NCBI GenBank assembly: GCA_963729165.1
Contig: CAVSMM010000013.1
Span: 1 to 64,000 of the forward strand
Length of the DNA stretch: 64,000 nucleotides
Origin: JACCZX01 sp963729165
GTDB taxonomy: Bacteria; Pseudomonadota; Gammaproteobacteria; Burkholderiales; Burkholderiaceae_F
Reading direction: 5' to 3'
Positions 27,796 through 36,021 of this stretch are shown here, piece after piece. The position numbers were made by a program, and so were the translations under genes. How positions within the stretch are numbered: position 1 is the first letter of the stretch; each line of letters begins with the position of its first letter. The notes under the pieces were generated by a model. It had not been told where the DNA came from and did not search any database. It saw only the letters and a list, made by a program, of their open reading frames with translations.

Positions 27796-27827
27796 AATAA
27801 AAAAAGGCGCCGCTGGCGCCTTTTTTT
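27796..27827. terminator. Bidirectional intrinsic terminator
   Basis: GGCGCC-GCT-GGCGCC hairpin (27806-27820) flanked by an A-run on the left and seven T on the right. It serves the rightward gene ending at 27785 and the leftward ycgR ending at 27840. Confidence 0.9.
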
Positions 27828-27839
27828 ATTGTCAGCGAT

Positions 27840-28613
27840 CTATGCGGCCGCTTCGTCGGGCGGTGGCCCGTTCGAGCGGGCCGCCGCATCGAGTTTGTTC
27901 ATGTATCGCTGCAGCATGCGCGCCGCCGACTCGCTCAGCTCGACGAACTCACATCCACAGCGGCGCACGCCGTCATTCGATGCCTGGTAATCGTCGACAT
28001 AGCGCACGCGCAGTGTGACCGTGATCTGACCGACATCGGGCAGATCGAGATAGCAGTTGTCGAGCGTGTAGTCAGCCGGCAATGAAAATTGCACCGGATG
28101 CACGAACAACGCCAGGCCTCCCACGCTTAGATCCAGTACTCGGACAGATTCGTATTGCCCCTTTTTTCCAGGAGATGGCACCAGGCATGTTGCAGGCCGA
28201 ACGGCAGGCGGCTGCCTACGGTAGGCACCGCGTCGCTGCATTCGTAACAGCTGCTGCGGCAACCGTACGCGAAATGCCGGGCGCCCCTGATGCTCGACCG
28301 CTTCTGCGGCTGAGACAGCAAACTGCAGCTTGACGTTATCGAGAAACGCGACCACGACCGGCTGCTTGGACGCGTAGATCGCCTTTTGTGCAGCAACATC
28401 CGAAGTGCGATCCAGTATGAGTTCCTCAAATCCCTCATTGACTTCGAGAACATTACTCACGGTAAAGCCGGCTGCTTGGTCGTAATACAACGTCACCAAC
28501 ACCTGCTTGTCACGCAACTGGCGCAGCAAGCTGGCGATCTCGCTGCGCGAGTAAATCGCGAAGCGCTCGAGCTCCGGCGAATCGGGTTCCGGAAAGGGCG
28601 TCGTCAAGCTCAT
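27840..28613 (-). CDS. ycgR: Flagellar brake protein YcgR (PilZ)
   Basis: 257-residue c-di-GMP effector; in enterics YcgR bound to c-di-GMP slows the flagellar motor. The N-terminal YcgR domain (about 18-115) is followed by a PilZ domain. The ligand-binding signature is intact: RMQRRGAYRRQPP (R-x3-R type motif, about 124-136) and VLDLSVGGLAL (D-x-S-x2-G, about 160). The ATG overlaps the stop of the fliT-like gene (ATGA), so the two are coupled. A bidirectional terminator lies just after the stop. The adjacent motility regulators support a motor-control role. Confidence 0.92.
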   Translation of the reverse strand: MSLTTPFPEPDSPELERFAIYSRSEIASLLRQLRDKQVLVTLYYDQAAGFTVSNVLEVNEGFEELILDRTSDVAAQKAIYASKQPVVVAFLDNVKLQFAVSAAEAVEHQGRPAFRVRLPQQLLRMQRRGAYRRQPPAVRPATCLVPSPGKKGQYESVRVLDLSVGGLALFVHPVQFSLPADYTLDNCYLDLPDVGQITVTLRVRYVDDYQASNDGVRRCGCEFVELSESAARMLQRYMNKLDAAARSNGPPPDEAAA

Positions 28614-28990
28614 GCGGATTCAGTGTTCGACTTCAAGCGCGGCGTCGAGATCAGCGGGACGATGGGATCGATCCAAGGCTCGGCGTGTCCTCGAATAGAG
28701 GCGTCGTCGGCCAGAATCTGTCGCAGCAGGAACATGCGGCGCTCATCGTCGGCTGCGTTCAACGAACCGGGTCGCTCATCAGCCGCCTTCAAAATCGCAA
28801 TCAAAGCACCGCACCGTTCTTCCTGACGCTCGACTTCGATCCAGTCGCCGGCGCGCGCCGCCGCGAGCATTGCGCAACTCGACTGTGCGATCGCTTCGTA
28901 ATGCTGCAGCAGGCTCGAGCGCGCAGGCTCGGCCGCCGTCGTCGATGGGGCCTCGATCATCTCGGCCACCTCGCAAAATTCATTCGGCAT
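28610..28990 (-). CDS. fliT: FliT-like flagellar chaperone
   Basis: 126 residues. The helical core LLQHYEAIAQSSCAMLAAAR, then AGDWIEVERQEERCGALIAI and MFLLRQILADDASIRGHAEP, has the FliT pattern (short helices, W near the middle, a conserved RxIL.dDa.IR segment). FliT binds the filament cap protein FliD and, in enterics, FlhC. No fliD is in the window. Its stop overlaps the ycgR start, and flhDC is divergent upstream. FliT family members are short and poorly conserved, so the name rests on pattern plus context. Confidence 0.72.
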   Translation of the reverse strand: MPNEFCEVAEMIEAPSTTAAEPARSSLLQHYEAIAQSSCAMLAAARAGDWIEVERQEERCGALIAILKAADERPGSLNAADDERRMFLLRQILADDASIRGHAEPWIDPIVPLISTPRLKSNTESA

Positions 28991-29096
28991 CGTGCCGTTC
29001 CCCGTCAGTGCGTTTCAGTTTGAAGCTCGATCACTGTACCGACGATGAGGTACGCGCCATCGTCCGATTGGAGGGCCGTTCCGAGCGCTTTTCGTC

Positions 29097-29125
29097 AAAA
29101 AAAAGCGCCGGTCATAGACCGGCGC
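29097..29125 (-). terminator. Orphan intrinsic terminator (leftward)
   Basis: On the minus strand GCGCCGGTC-TAT-GACCGGCGC (29125-29105) is followed by eight T. It is a strong terminator but sits upstream of the leftward fliT gene with no annotated leftward gene before it, so it must end some other transcript. Confidence 0.88.
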
Positions 29126-29442
29126 GAAGGCGGGGGAGGAAACCAAATCCACATCAACCAACGTGGCGAAGCGCTCTTGCCATCTGTACGTCCATCGACG
29201 CTACTGCGGCGCGCGGGCCTCGCACACTTTCGTTAACGGCACGAGGGTGCCGGACTTGAACAAATTGCGATGCAAGGTCTGTAGGAAAAAACCTTACAAG
29301 CAGACGAGCGGCAGGCCGACAGGCTTCGTAGCGACACGCTGATTCAACGAATTGAGCCGGTTTCCCACAATGGCGTCAATTCGAAACGCATCGAATCGAA
29401 CCACACCAGCACCGACTCAACCGCGAACCAGGAGCAACATAG
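29126..29442. other. flhD leader region with a possible leftward small RNA or peptide
   Basis: 317 bases upstream of flhD (452 to the fliT start). Rightward, it must contain the flhD promoter and leader; AGGAG sits 8 bases before the flhD ATG. Leftward, TTGACG at 29379-29374 could be a -35 box (the paired -10 is weak) for a transcript ending at the terminator at 29097. Within it a 24-codon frame (29275-29201, TTG start) encodes LHRNLFKSGTLVPLTKVCEA and four more residues. Whether this is a gene is undecided. Confidence 0.4.
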
Positions 29443-29793
29443 ATGAGCACGATCGCAGCCAGCAACGAACAACTTCTGCAGGAAATCCGCGAAGCCAATT
29501 TGGCCTACCTAGTTCTGGCGCAGCACATGATTCGTGCCGACAAGGCGCAAGCGCTGTATCGCCTCGGCGTTTCTGAAGAAGTTGCAACCATCATTGATCA
29601 GTTGAGCCCAGCGCAGTTGATGAAGATTGCGGGGTCCAACCAGTTGATCCTGCGATTTCGATTCGACGACGATATGGTCTGGAATCTTCTGACCAGCCAT
29701 TCAAAGCCGAAGTCCAGCGCCACCGGTGCGGCAGTGGCCGGCCTGCATGCCAACATCGTGATGGCCGGGCAATTGGCCAACGTGACCGCGTAA
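29443..29793 (+). CDS. flhD: Flagellar transcriptional activator FlhD
   Basis: Subunit of the FlhD4C2 master regulator that activates class 2 flagellar operons. 116 residues, the usual length, with QLLQEIREANLAYLVLAQHM at residues about 10-29, DKAQALYRLGVSEEVATIID and the conserved QLMKIAGSNQLILRFRFDDD. AGGAG lies 8 bases before the ATG. It is followed 28 bases later by flhC in the standard order. Confidence 0.96.
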   Translation: MSTIAASNEQLLQEIREANLAYLVLAQHMIRADKAQALYRLGVSEEVATIIDQLSPAQLMKIAGSNQLILRFRFDDDMVWNLLTSHSKPKSSATGAAVAGLHANIVMAGQLANVTA

Positions 29794-29821
29794 CTACGAA
29801 ACCGCTGGCAAGGGAATCAAC

Positions 29822-30370
29822 ATGCGTATCAAGAGCATCGTCTCCGAGAGCAAGCAGATCCAGCGTGCAATCGCGTTGATCAAGCTGGGCGCGCGTTTGC
29901 AAGTCCTCGAGTCGGAAACCGACCTGTCGTACGAGCGTCTGTTGCGCCTGTACAAGGAAGTCCAGGGCGAGTCACCGGCGCGCGGCATGCTGCCATTTTC
30001 GACCGACTGGTTCATGACATGGCAGCCGAACATTCACTCGTCGCTGTTCCTAAACATGTACGAGTATCTGGACAAGACCAGCGAGCTCGAAGAGATCGAC
30101 GGCATCATCAAGGCCTACGAGCTGTACCTCGAGCAGATCCGTGCGCAGGGACTGGAGCCGTTATTGTCGGTAACCCGTGCGTGGCGCCTGGTGAAATTCG
30201 TCGATGCCGGCATGGTGACGCTGACCTCGTGCTGCAAGTGCAATGGGAAGTTCGTCACACACACGTTCGAGCTCACGAAAAACTATGTCTGCGGATTGTG
30301 CGAACCCCCGGCACGTGCAGGCAAAGGCAAGGCGCAGGTGCAAACCAGTACGCAGGAGGTTCTGCACTAA
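29822..30370 (+). CDS. flhC: Flagellar transcriptional activator FlhC
   Basis: DNA-binding subunit of the FlhDC master regulator. 182 residues. The core has QRAIALIKLGARLQVLESET, then GMLPFSTDWFMTWQPNIHSS. The zinc site is complete: CCKCNGKF near residue 138 and CGLC near residue 160 supply the four cysteines of the family. An intrinsic terminator follows 17 bases after the stop, so flhDC forms a two-gene unit. Confidence 0.96.
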   Translation: MRIKSIVSESKQIQRAIALIKLGARLQVLESETDLSYERLLRLYKEVQGESPARGMLPFSTDWFMTWQPNIHSSLFLNMYEYLDKTSELEEIDGIIKAYELYLEQIRAQGLEPLLSVTRAWRLVKFVDAGMVTLTSCCKCNGKFVTHTFELTKNYVCGLCEPPARAGKGKAQVQTSTQEVLH

Positions 30371-30387
30371 GCAGATATCCGCCGCCA

Positions 30388-30416
30388 ACAAAAAGCCCGC
30401 TTAGCGCGGGCTTTTT
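30388..30416. terminator. Bidirectional intrinsic terminator after flhC
   Basis: AGCCCGC (30394-30400) pairs with GCGGGCT (30406-30412), flanked by five A on the left and five T on the right. It ends flhDC rightward and the PilZ gene leftward. Confidence 0.88.
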
Positions 30417-30435
30417 CATTGCGGCGGTCGGTCCG

Positions 30436-31245
30436 CTAAGTGCGTGCGTACAGCGGAACTTCCAGCTCGCGCACGAGCTGCGCAGTGACGTATGCGTGTA
30501 CCGCGAGCTTCTCCACCTGGCTGAGCGCGACAAACGACACACCCATTAGCCGCTCACCTGTCTCGTCCGGCTTGCGGACCGGACGCGCACGCGCTTCGAT
30601 CATCAAGTCCACGTCCGCGACAGCCAGCTGAAAGACGACTTTGACTTCGTCGTAGAACACGCTGAGATCATCATGCAGCGCGATCGCCGCGCCGCCTGTT
30701 GACAGATCGCTGATCGACCCTTTGACGAAGCGTCCCGATGCCTGCGCACCAGGGTAGACAAGGCACGGTAACTCCGTTTTCACGCGCGGGGCCGCACGCA
30801 ATTCACGCTTTTCGACATGCTGTTGCTGCGGCCAGCCAATATGCAAGTACTCGAACGGCTCGCTACAGGTCTTGACCAGTGGCGCGATGAATTCGTAGAT
30901 TGTTTCGCCAGAGAAGCTGCGGAATCGGTACATCGCACCTTCCTTCAGCGCCAGCGAATCGTCCTCGGGCACAGTGACGACGATCGAATGGCCTTCATGA
31001 ACACCGATCAGCTTCACCGTAACGGCTTCGGCGAGCGTATCGCCGTTGGCCCACATCCTGAGCACGCGCCAGCTCGCGAGCTCGCGTGCAGGCGGACGCC
31101 GCACTGTAGGGGGCGCTGCCGCCGCAGTCGGCGCCGCCGATTGCAAGGGCGCCGATGAGGGAACAGTCAGAGGTTCGACCAGAGTCGGCACCGTAATCGG
31201 AGTCGACTCGTCAACCACTGTTGCAGCGGGCTCGGTCAGGTTCAT
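30436..31245 (-). CDS. PilZ-domain protein with YcgR-like N-terminal domain
   Basis: 269-residue putative c-di-GMP effector. A Pro/Ala/Thr-rich N-terminus (about 1-55) precedes a YcgR_2-type domain (about 70-140, with YRFRSFSGETIYEFIAPLVK) and a PilZ domain with RELRAAPRVKTELPC (R-x3-R) and SISDLSTGGAAI (D-x-S-x2-G), so the ligand-binding residues are present. It is a second, divergent YcgR-type protein on the far side of flhDC. Its target could be the motor or another output; the sequence does not decide. Confidence 0.88.
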   Translation of the reverse strand: MNLTEPAATVVDESTPITVPTLVEPLTVPSSAPLQSAAPTAAAAPPTVRRPPARELASWRVLRMWANGDTLAEAVTVKLIGVHEGHSIVVTVPEDDSLALKEGAMYRFRSFSGETIYEFIAPLVKTCSEPFEYLHIGWPQQQHVEKRELRAAPRVKTELPCLVYPGAQASGRFVKGSISDLSTGGAAIALHDDLSVFYDEVKVVFQLAVADVDLMIEARARPVRKPDETGERLMGVSFVALSQVEKLAVHAYVTAQLVRELEVPLYART

Positions 31246-31581
31246 GGCTCAGGCGCGGACATCGCGAAATCGATAATGATCCCAAGTTTGCGGGAGATTT
31301 TTTCGCTCGGGCGTGCCGAGAAAACGTCCGCTCGCCCGTCAATTCAGAGGCTAGAGCCGATTCGATGAATAGAGGTGGCCGGCTCAAGTTAGCGGTTGCC
31401 TCGGCCGAAAGTCTGAACGTGGACCCAGGGAGGGCGGTTGTCCTGATCCCCGCCGAGCGGCCTCCCCCTTGGGCACCACACCACCCATACGCCGCGCTCC
31501 TTAGCTCATAAGCATTGGTAAGAAAGTAGACCAAGCTCGCGACTACACTCGCAGCGTCCAGTCACTTGCGGTAACCGTGAA
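31246..31581. other. Intergenic region with a sigma-28-like site
   Basis: 336 bases without a supportable gene. It holds the leftward promoter of the PilZ gene and the rightward promoter of the lysine-rich protein. On the plus strand TCAAGTTA (31384-31391), 12 bases, GCCGAAAG (31404-31411) resembles a FliA promoter (6 of 8 in each half), but the spacer is one base too long. Downstream, GGGAGG and CCTCCC blocks (about 31431-31470) could pair. Confidence 0.35.
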
Positions 31582-31797
31582 ATGAAAACACTCTTTGCAG
31601 CGCTGATCGTTGCTGCGCTTGCCTTCGCCGGCCCGACGTTCGCTCAGGAGAAGAAATCCGAGCCGACCAAGGATGAAACGAAAAAGGCCGACGTCAAAAA
31701 GACCGACAAGAACGAAAAGGAGACGGCGGAGCTGGCTGAAAAGGCCGACGCGAAAAAGGATCAAGGCAAGAAAAAAGTGAAGAAGGGCGGCTGCTAG
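31582..31797 (+). CDS. Small secreted lysine/glutamate-rich protein
   Basis: 71 residues. The first 21 form a clean signal peptide (MKTLFAALIVAALAFAGPTFA, cleavage before Q). The mature part is almost entirely Lys, Glu, Asp, Ala and Thr (DETKKADVKKTDKNEKETAE), predicted disordered, and ends KKGGC with a single terminal cysteine. No recognised domain. An intrinsic terminator follows, which supports a real monocistronic gene; the Shine-Dalgarno is weak. The function is unknown; a polycationic/polyampholyte periplasmic protein is all that can be said. Confidence 0.7.
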   Translation: MKTLFAALIVAALAFAGPTFAQEKKSEPTKDETKKADVKKTDKNEKETAELAEKADAKKDQGKKKVKKGGC

Positions 31798-31820
31798 CTG
31801 CGCCTCCGTTACCCAAGGAA

Positions 31821-31846
31821 AAGGCCGCGTCAGCGGCCATTTTTAT
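31821..31846 (+). terminator. Intrinsic terminator
   Basis: GGCCGC-GTCA-GCGGCC (31823-31838) followed by ATTTTTATT. It ends the lysine-rich protein gene; the aldo/keto reductase gene converges on it from the right. Confidence 0.8.
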
Positions 31847-31864
31847 TGGCGCTTTTACGGAGTG

Positions 31865-32902
31865 CTACTGGTGCCCAAGCACCGGGTGCGGCTGATACGG
31901 TGCTTCGAGCGCCGACAATTCGTCAGGGCTCAGTGAAACGTCGAGCGCCTGGACCGCCTGTTCGATCTGCCACGTCTTGCTTGCGCCGACGATTGGTGCG
32001 CTGACACCGGGCTGGTGCAGCAGCCATGCGTAGGCGAGTGTCGCGTTAGACACGCCTCTTTTCTGCGCCAAAGTTCCGAGTGCTGCGGCGACGGCATGAT
32101 CGGCTTCGCGGTAGTAATACTTCTGCGCGATGTCATCGGTTTGGGCGCGGGAGGTTGCGCCCCCAGCCTTGTCGGCACTTACATCGCGGCCACGATTACC
32201 CGCAAGAAATCCACGTGCCAGCGGGCTCCAGGGTAACAAGCCGACGCCTTGATCGCGGCACAGCGGAATCACTTCGCGCTCCTCTTCGCGATAGGCGAGG
32301 TTGTAGTGATTCTGCATCGATACGAATCGCGTCCAGCCATGACGCTGCGCAACTTCCTGCATCTTCGCAAACTGCCACGCCCACATGCTCGATGCCCCGA
32401 TGTAGCGCGCCTTGCCCGCTCGCACCACGTCGTGCAGCGCCTCCATCGTTTCCTCAATAGGAGTGGCGGGATCGAAGCGGTGAATTTGATAGAGATCGAT
32501 CGTTTCGACTCCAAGTCGTTGCAGACTCGCATCGATCGCCGCAAAGATGCGCTTGCGCGATAACCCGCTCATGTTTGGCCGCTCCACGGGCTTCGGTGCC
32601 GGCGAGTTGCCGCCCTTGAACGCTAGGTCGACCGGGTAGAAAAGCTTCGTCGCTATGACGATTTCATCGCGCGGCGCCAACTCGCGCAGTAACCGTCCCG
32701 TGACTTGCTCGGATACGCCCCCCGAATACATGTCGGCGGTATCGAACAGATTGACTCCGAGCTCGATCGCGCGCTGCACGATCGGCCGTGCCGCCTCTTC
32801 GCCGAGAATCCATGGTCGCCACTCGGCGGTACCGAACGTCATCATGCCAAGCCCGACGCGCGAAACTTTAAGACCGCTTCGCCCAAGGCCCACGTATTTC
32901 AT
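31865..32902 (-). CDS. Aldo/keto reductase
   Basis: 345-residue NADPH-dependent (beta/alpha)8 oxidoreductase. The catalytic tetrad is visible: Asp and Tyr in NLFDTADMYSGG (about 51-62), Lys in VIATKLFYP (about 85) and His in LYQIHRFDP (about 139). GVGLLPWSPLARGFLAG and the C-terminal VGASKTWQIEQAVQALD match the cofactor site of the family. The physiological substrate is unknown. It is 6 bases downstream of a small coiled-coil gene and probably cotranscribed with it. Confidence 0.92.
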   Translation of the reverse strand: MKYVGLGRSGLKVSRVGLGMMTFGTAEWRPWILGEEAARPIVQRAIELGVNLFDTADMYSGGVSEQVTGRLLRELAPRDEIVIATKLFYPVDLAFKGGNSPAPKPVERPNMSGLSRKRIFAAIDASLQRLGVETIDLYQIHRFDPATPIEETMEALHDVVRAGKARYIGASSMWAWQFAKMQEVAQRHGWTRFVSMQNHYNLAYREEEREVIPLCRDQGVGLLPWSPLARGFLAGNRGRDVSADKAGGATSRAQTDDIAQKYYYREADHAVAAALGTLAQKRGVSNATLAYAWLLHQPGVSAPIVGASKTWQIEQAVQALDVSLSPDELSALEAPYQPHPVLGHQ

Positions 32903-32908
32903 CGACCG

Positions 32909-33205
32909 CTAACCCAATCCGAGCAAGCGGCCGATGCGAGCCAGGTAGTCGGAGCCGGTCAGTGCACCCATTCTTAAATCGTCTCCCAGTTCATCGAGCT
33001 TCGTGCGCAAGCCATGCAGACCCACCTGGACTTCGGCGTGCGAAGGCTCGGCCGCGCTAAGCGCTACCCGCAGTTGTTCAACCTCGGCGCGCAGGGTTTC
33101 GACACTCGCGCCGCCGGCGCGCGCTTTGGCGAGATCGCGCTCAAGCTGATCGACGAGGTGCCCAACCTCGTCGAGGTCGACGGTGCGCGAGTTCGATGCG
33201 CTCAT
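32909..33205 (-). CDS. Small coiled-coil protein of unknown function
   Basis: 98 residues from the ATG at 33205, which has AGGAGG five bases upstream; the frame is open to 33235 but that start has no ribosome-binding site. Residues about 10-60 form a heptad-like helix (VGHLVDQLERDLAKARAGGA, then ETLRAEVEQLRVALSAAEPS) and the end is LTGSDYLARIGRLLGLG. No membrane segment or cysteine. It precedes the aldo/keto reductase on the same strand. Confidence 0.65.
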   Translation of the reverse strand: MSASNSRTVDLDEVGHLVDQLERDLAKARAGGASVETLRAEVEQLRVALSAAEPSHAEVQVGLHGLRTKLDELGDDLRMGALTGSDYLARIGRLLGLG

Positions 33206-33259
33206 GCTGCCTCCTGCATACGTGGCCTCCGGCAAGCCTAAACCTTACACTCCGGCCCC

Positions 33260-34954
33260 ATGTCTTCCCGCACCGGCGCTCGTCTACTCGTCGATCAACT
33301 GCTTATCCAAGGCGTCAACCACGCTTTCACAGTGCCCGGCGAAAGTTTTCTGCCGGTGCTCGACGCGCTGTACGACTCGCGCGAAATGGTCAAGCTGATT
33401 GTGAATCGACACGAGTCCGGCGCCACGTTTATGGCCGAGGCTTATGCGAAGCTGACCGGGCAGCCCGGTGTTGCTTTCGTCACGCGCGGCCCCGGAGCAA
33501 CCAACGCTGCGATCGGCGTTCACGTCGCGCACCAGGATTCGTCGCCGCTGATTCTGTTCATTGGCCAAGTCGGCAACGACTTTGTCGAACGCGAAGCTTT
33601 TCAGGAAATCGACTACCGACGCATGTTCGGGCAGATGACCAAGTGGGTCGCGCAGATCGATCGCGCAGATCGCGTTCCCGAGTTCGTCGCGCGCGCGTTT
33701 CAGGTCGCGACGAGTGGGCGCGCGGGACCGGTCGTGCTGGCGCTGCCGGAAGACATGCTGTCGATAAAAGCTGATGTCGGTGACGCGCTGTGCCATCAAC
33801 CCGTACTGGGCGCGCCGAGCGACACGCAGATCGCCGCCTTGCGGCGCCTGCTCGGCCGCGCGCAGCGCCCGCTCGTCATTCTTGGCGGCTTCGGCTGGAC
33901 ACCTGCAGCTTGCGACAACTTCAAGCGCTTCGCCGAGGCAAACTATCTCCCGGTTGCGTGCGCATTTCGTTATCAGGATCTTTTTGATAACCGCCATCCG
34001 AACTACATAGGCGACGTCGGCGTCGGCGTTAACCCGAAACTTGCACAGCGCATCAAGGATGCGGATTTGATTCTTGCGATCGGGCCGCGGCTGGGCGAGA
34101 TGACGACTTCGGGCTATACGTTGCTTGATGCACCGGTGCCGGCGCAGACGCTGATCCATGTCCACGCCGGTGCCGAGGAACTTGGCCGCGTGTACCAGGC
34201 GCAGTTGATGATCAACTCTGGTTTGCCGCAATTCGCATCGCGCCTTGCGATGATGGTGCCGATTGAAGAGCCACCGTGGCGCGAGACCGTTGCTTCGGCA
34301 CGCGAAGAGTTGGAAGCATGGCAACAGCGGCCTGCTGTTTACGCACATGGCGATCCTCCGCTGGACCTTTGGGAGGCAATGAGAATATTGTCGCGCGCCG
34401 TTCCCGAGGACACGATCATCGCTAACGGCGCCGGCAACTTTGCGACGTGGGCGCATCGCTTCTGGCGCTACCCCGCACTGCGTACTCAACTTGCGCCTAC
34501 GGCCGGCGCAATGGGCTACGGCGTGCCGGCCGCCATCGCAGCCAAGGTTGCAGCGCCTGAGCGCACCGTGGTCGCGTTGACCGGAGATGGCGATTTTTTA
34601 ATGACCGGGCAGGAGCTCGCAACGGCCGTGCAGTATGGCGCCGGCATACTGGTGATCGTGTTCAACAACCAGATGTACGGGACGATCCGAATGCACCAGG
34701 AGCGTGAATTTCCGGGGCGCGAGCACGGTACCGCACTCGTCAATCCCGACTTTGCGAAGCTGGCGGAGGCCTATGGCGCCTTCGGCGGGACTGCAACTAC
34801 AACGACCGAGTTCGCAACCACACTGTCTCAAGCACTGGCGTTTATCCGAGAGCGCCGGCTGCCGGCGCTGATCGAGCTCAAGATGGACCCCGAAATCATC
34901 ACGCCCAATGCAACTCTATCGGCGATCCGAGCGACGGCTAGATTGCAACGGTGA
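33260..34954 (+). CDS. Thiamine-diphosphate-dependent enzyme (acetolactate synthase large-subunit-like)
   Basis: 564-residue ThDP enzyme. The N-terminal pyrimidine-binding domain has the catalytic glutamate in VNRHESGATFMAEAYAKLTG (about 49) and FVTRGPGATNAAIGVHVAHQ. The middle domain is about 190-320. The C-terminal domain has the ThDP/Mg signature VALTGDGDFLMTGQELATAV with NN in VIVFNNQMYG (about 455-465). Biosynthetic IlvB usually sits with ilvN/ilvC; no such gene is adjacent, so this is more likely a catabolic decarboxylase, lyase or oxoacid-processing relative. The substrate cannot be told from the sequence. Confidence 0.88.
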   Translation: MSSRTGARLLVDQLLIQGVNHAFTVPGESFLPVLDALYDSREMVKLIVNRHESGATFMAEAYAKLTGQPGVAFVTRGPGATNAAIGVHVAHQDSSPLILFIGQVGNDFVEREAFQEIDYRRMFGQMTKWVAQIDRADRVPEFVARAFQVATSGRAGPVVLALPEDMLSIKADVGDALCHQPVLGAPSDTQIAALRRLLGRAQRPLVILGGFGWTPAACDNFKRFAEANYLPVACAFRYQDLFDNRHPNYIGDVGVGVNPKLAQRIKDADLILAIGPRLGEMTTSGYTLLDAPVPAQTLIHVHAGAEELGRVYQAQLMINSGLPQFASRLAMMVPIEEPPWRETVASAREELEAWQQRPAVYAHGDPPLDLWEAMRILSRAVPEDTIIANGAGNFATWAHRFWRYPALRTQLAPTAGAMGYGVPAAIAAKVAAPERTVVALTGDGDFLMTGQELATAVQYGAGILVIVFNNQMYGTIRMHQEREFPGREHGTALVNPDFAKLAEAYGAFGGTATTTTEFATTLSQALAFIRERRLPALIELKMDPEIITPNATLSAIRATARLQR

Positions 34955-34968
34955 CCGTACTGCCCAGT

Positions 34969-35232
34969 TCACTTGGCGAGGCTCTTTGTCAAAAGTTCTG
35001 CAGTTAGCTCGTTTAAGCCAACGCTTTTCTTTGCTGCTTGTTCCTGCAGCGCTTTGACCAACTCCTGCGGCAACTTAACCGCAAACGGAACGAGCCCGAG
35101 TGCGCGGTCGCGGTCTCGCTGCGCACGCCGATCGGGCTCGGGCGCAATTGCACGGCCATAGGCATTGCCCGCAGCCCGCATCTGGTTGGTGAGCTTGCTG
35201 CCTTGGCGCTTTTCGAGCTCGCCACGTTTCAT
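34969..35232 (-). CDS. Small ribbon-helix-helix-like protein
   Basis: 87 residues. The C-terminal 40 residues, LVPFAVKLPQELVKALQEQA followed by AKKSVGLNELTAELLTKSL, match the ribbon-helix-helix pattern (a short strand, then two helices with the SxNEL turn). The N-terminus is basic. The ATG overlaps the DUF3025 stop (ATGA), so it is cotranslated with that gene. A DNA-binding or antitoxin-like role is plausible, but no toxin gene is adjacent. Confidence 0.72.
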   Translation of the reverse strand: MKRGELEKRQGSKLTNQMRAAGNAYGRAIAPEPDRRAQRDRDRALGLVPFAVKLPQELVKALQEQAAKKSVGLNELTAELLTKSLAK

Positions 35233-36021
35233 GAATCCATCTCCGCTTTGCGATCGCGGCGCATCTTAGCCGGACGGAACACGGTGCGGTCTCCGTAGAA
35301 ATCCGGGTTCTCGTTTTGCTTCCACCAGCCCGGAATTCCGAGCACGGGTAGTGGCATCAACAGAGAGGAGGACAGCTGCTCATCAAGCGCTGCGGCCATC
35401 CAACAATCGATGTCGTGTATCGACGAACTGGATGGAAGCGCGACATGCAGTGCATGCGCAGTGATTGCCTTATACGGATGCACCAACTTGTGCAGTAAAG
35501 CATGGCCGAAAGCAACGACGTTCACTTGTGACATCCATACCGCTCGTTGATCTTGAAACAGCGAAGGCCAGTCGTGGCGTCGCAGCGCCTCGACAATGTC
35601 CGCACGATCGCTGATCACCAGTACAGCATTCTCATCAATCAACGTCGCCGCGTCTCGCACGGAGCCGCGCACCGCCCGCACACCGTCACGCGCAATCGCC
35701 ACCGATTGCAGCCGATTCAGTCGTGCTTTCGCTCTTGGAAACTGCAGAAACATCAGCGCGTTGAAGAAGTCGTGCAAGTTGGCGCGCGTCGGCACGCGAC
35801 CGGTGCGACGCGATGCCGGCTTCGTAAGGCTCGTCGCCTGCAACGTCGGGCTCGCAAAACACAAGGCGCTGGCCGTTGAAATTACGAAGGTTGGCTGCGG
35901 CAGCCTCGCTGTTTAATGCTCCGCGCCAATCGCTGCTTGCGGCAACCGTTTGGCCCAGCGCTGCGCAGGGCGCGAGCCACGGAGCCGACCAGTCAACGCC
36001 CGCTAGCCCTGCAACTTCCAC
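35229..36021 (-). CDS. DUF3025 family protein, frameshifted
   Basis: Protein of unknown function found mainly in beta/gammaproteobacteria. The first frame (36021 to about 35800) has WRGALNSEAAAANLRNFNGQ and VFCEPDVAGDEPYE. After an indel near 35810 the second frame has GRVPTRANLHDFFNALMFLQ, then FPRAKARLNRLQSVAIARDG, RDAATLIDENAVLVISD and AFGHALLHKLVHPYKAITAH, all DUF3025 signatures. Ending: WWKQNENPDFYGDRTVFRPA. The upstream GTG start overlaps the pyrC end by 19 bases. It forms an operon with pyrC and the RHH gene. Confidence 0.82.

Noticed and set aside
33284..34489. 401-codon leftward frame opposite the ThDP enzyme
   Set aside because: Lies wholly antisense to a clear 564-residue enzyme, has no recognisable domain and an Arg/His-rich composition typical of antisense shadows in GC-rich DNA.
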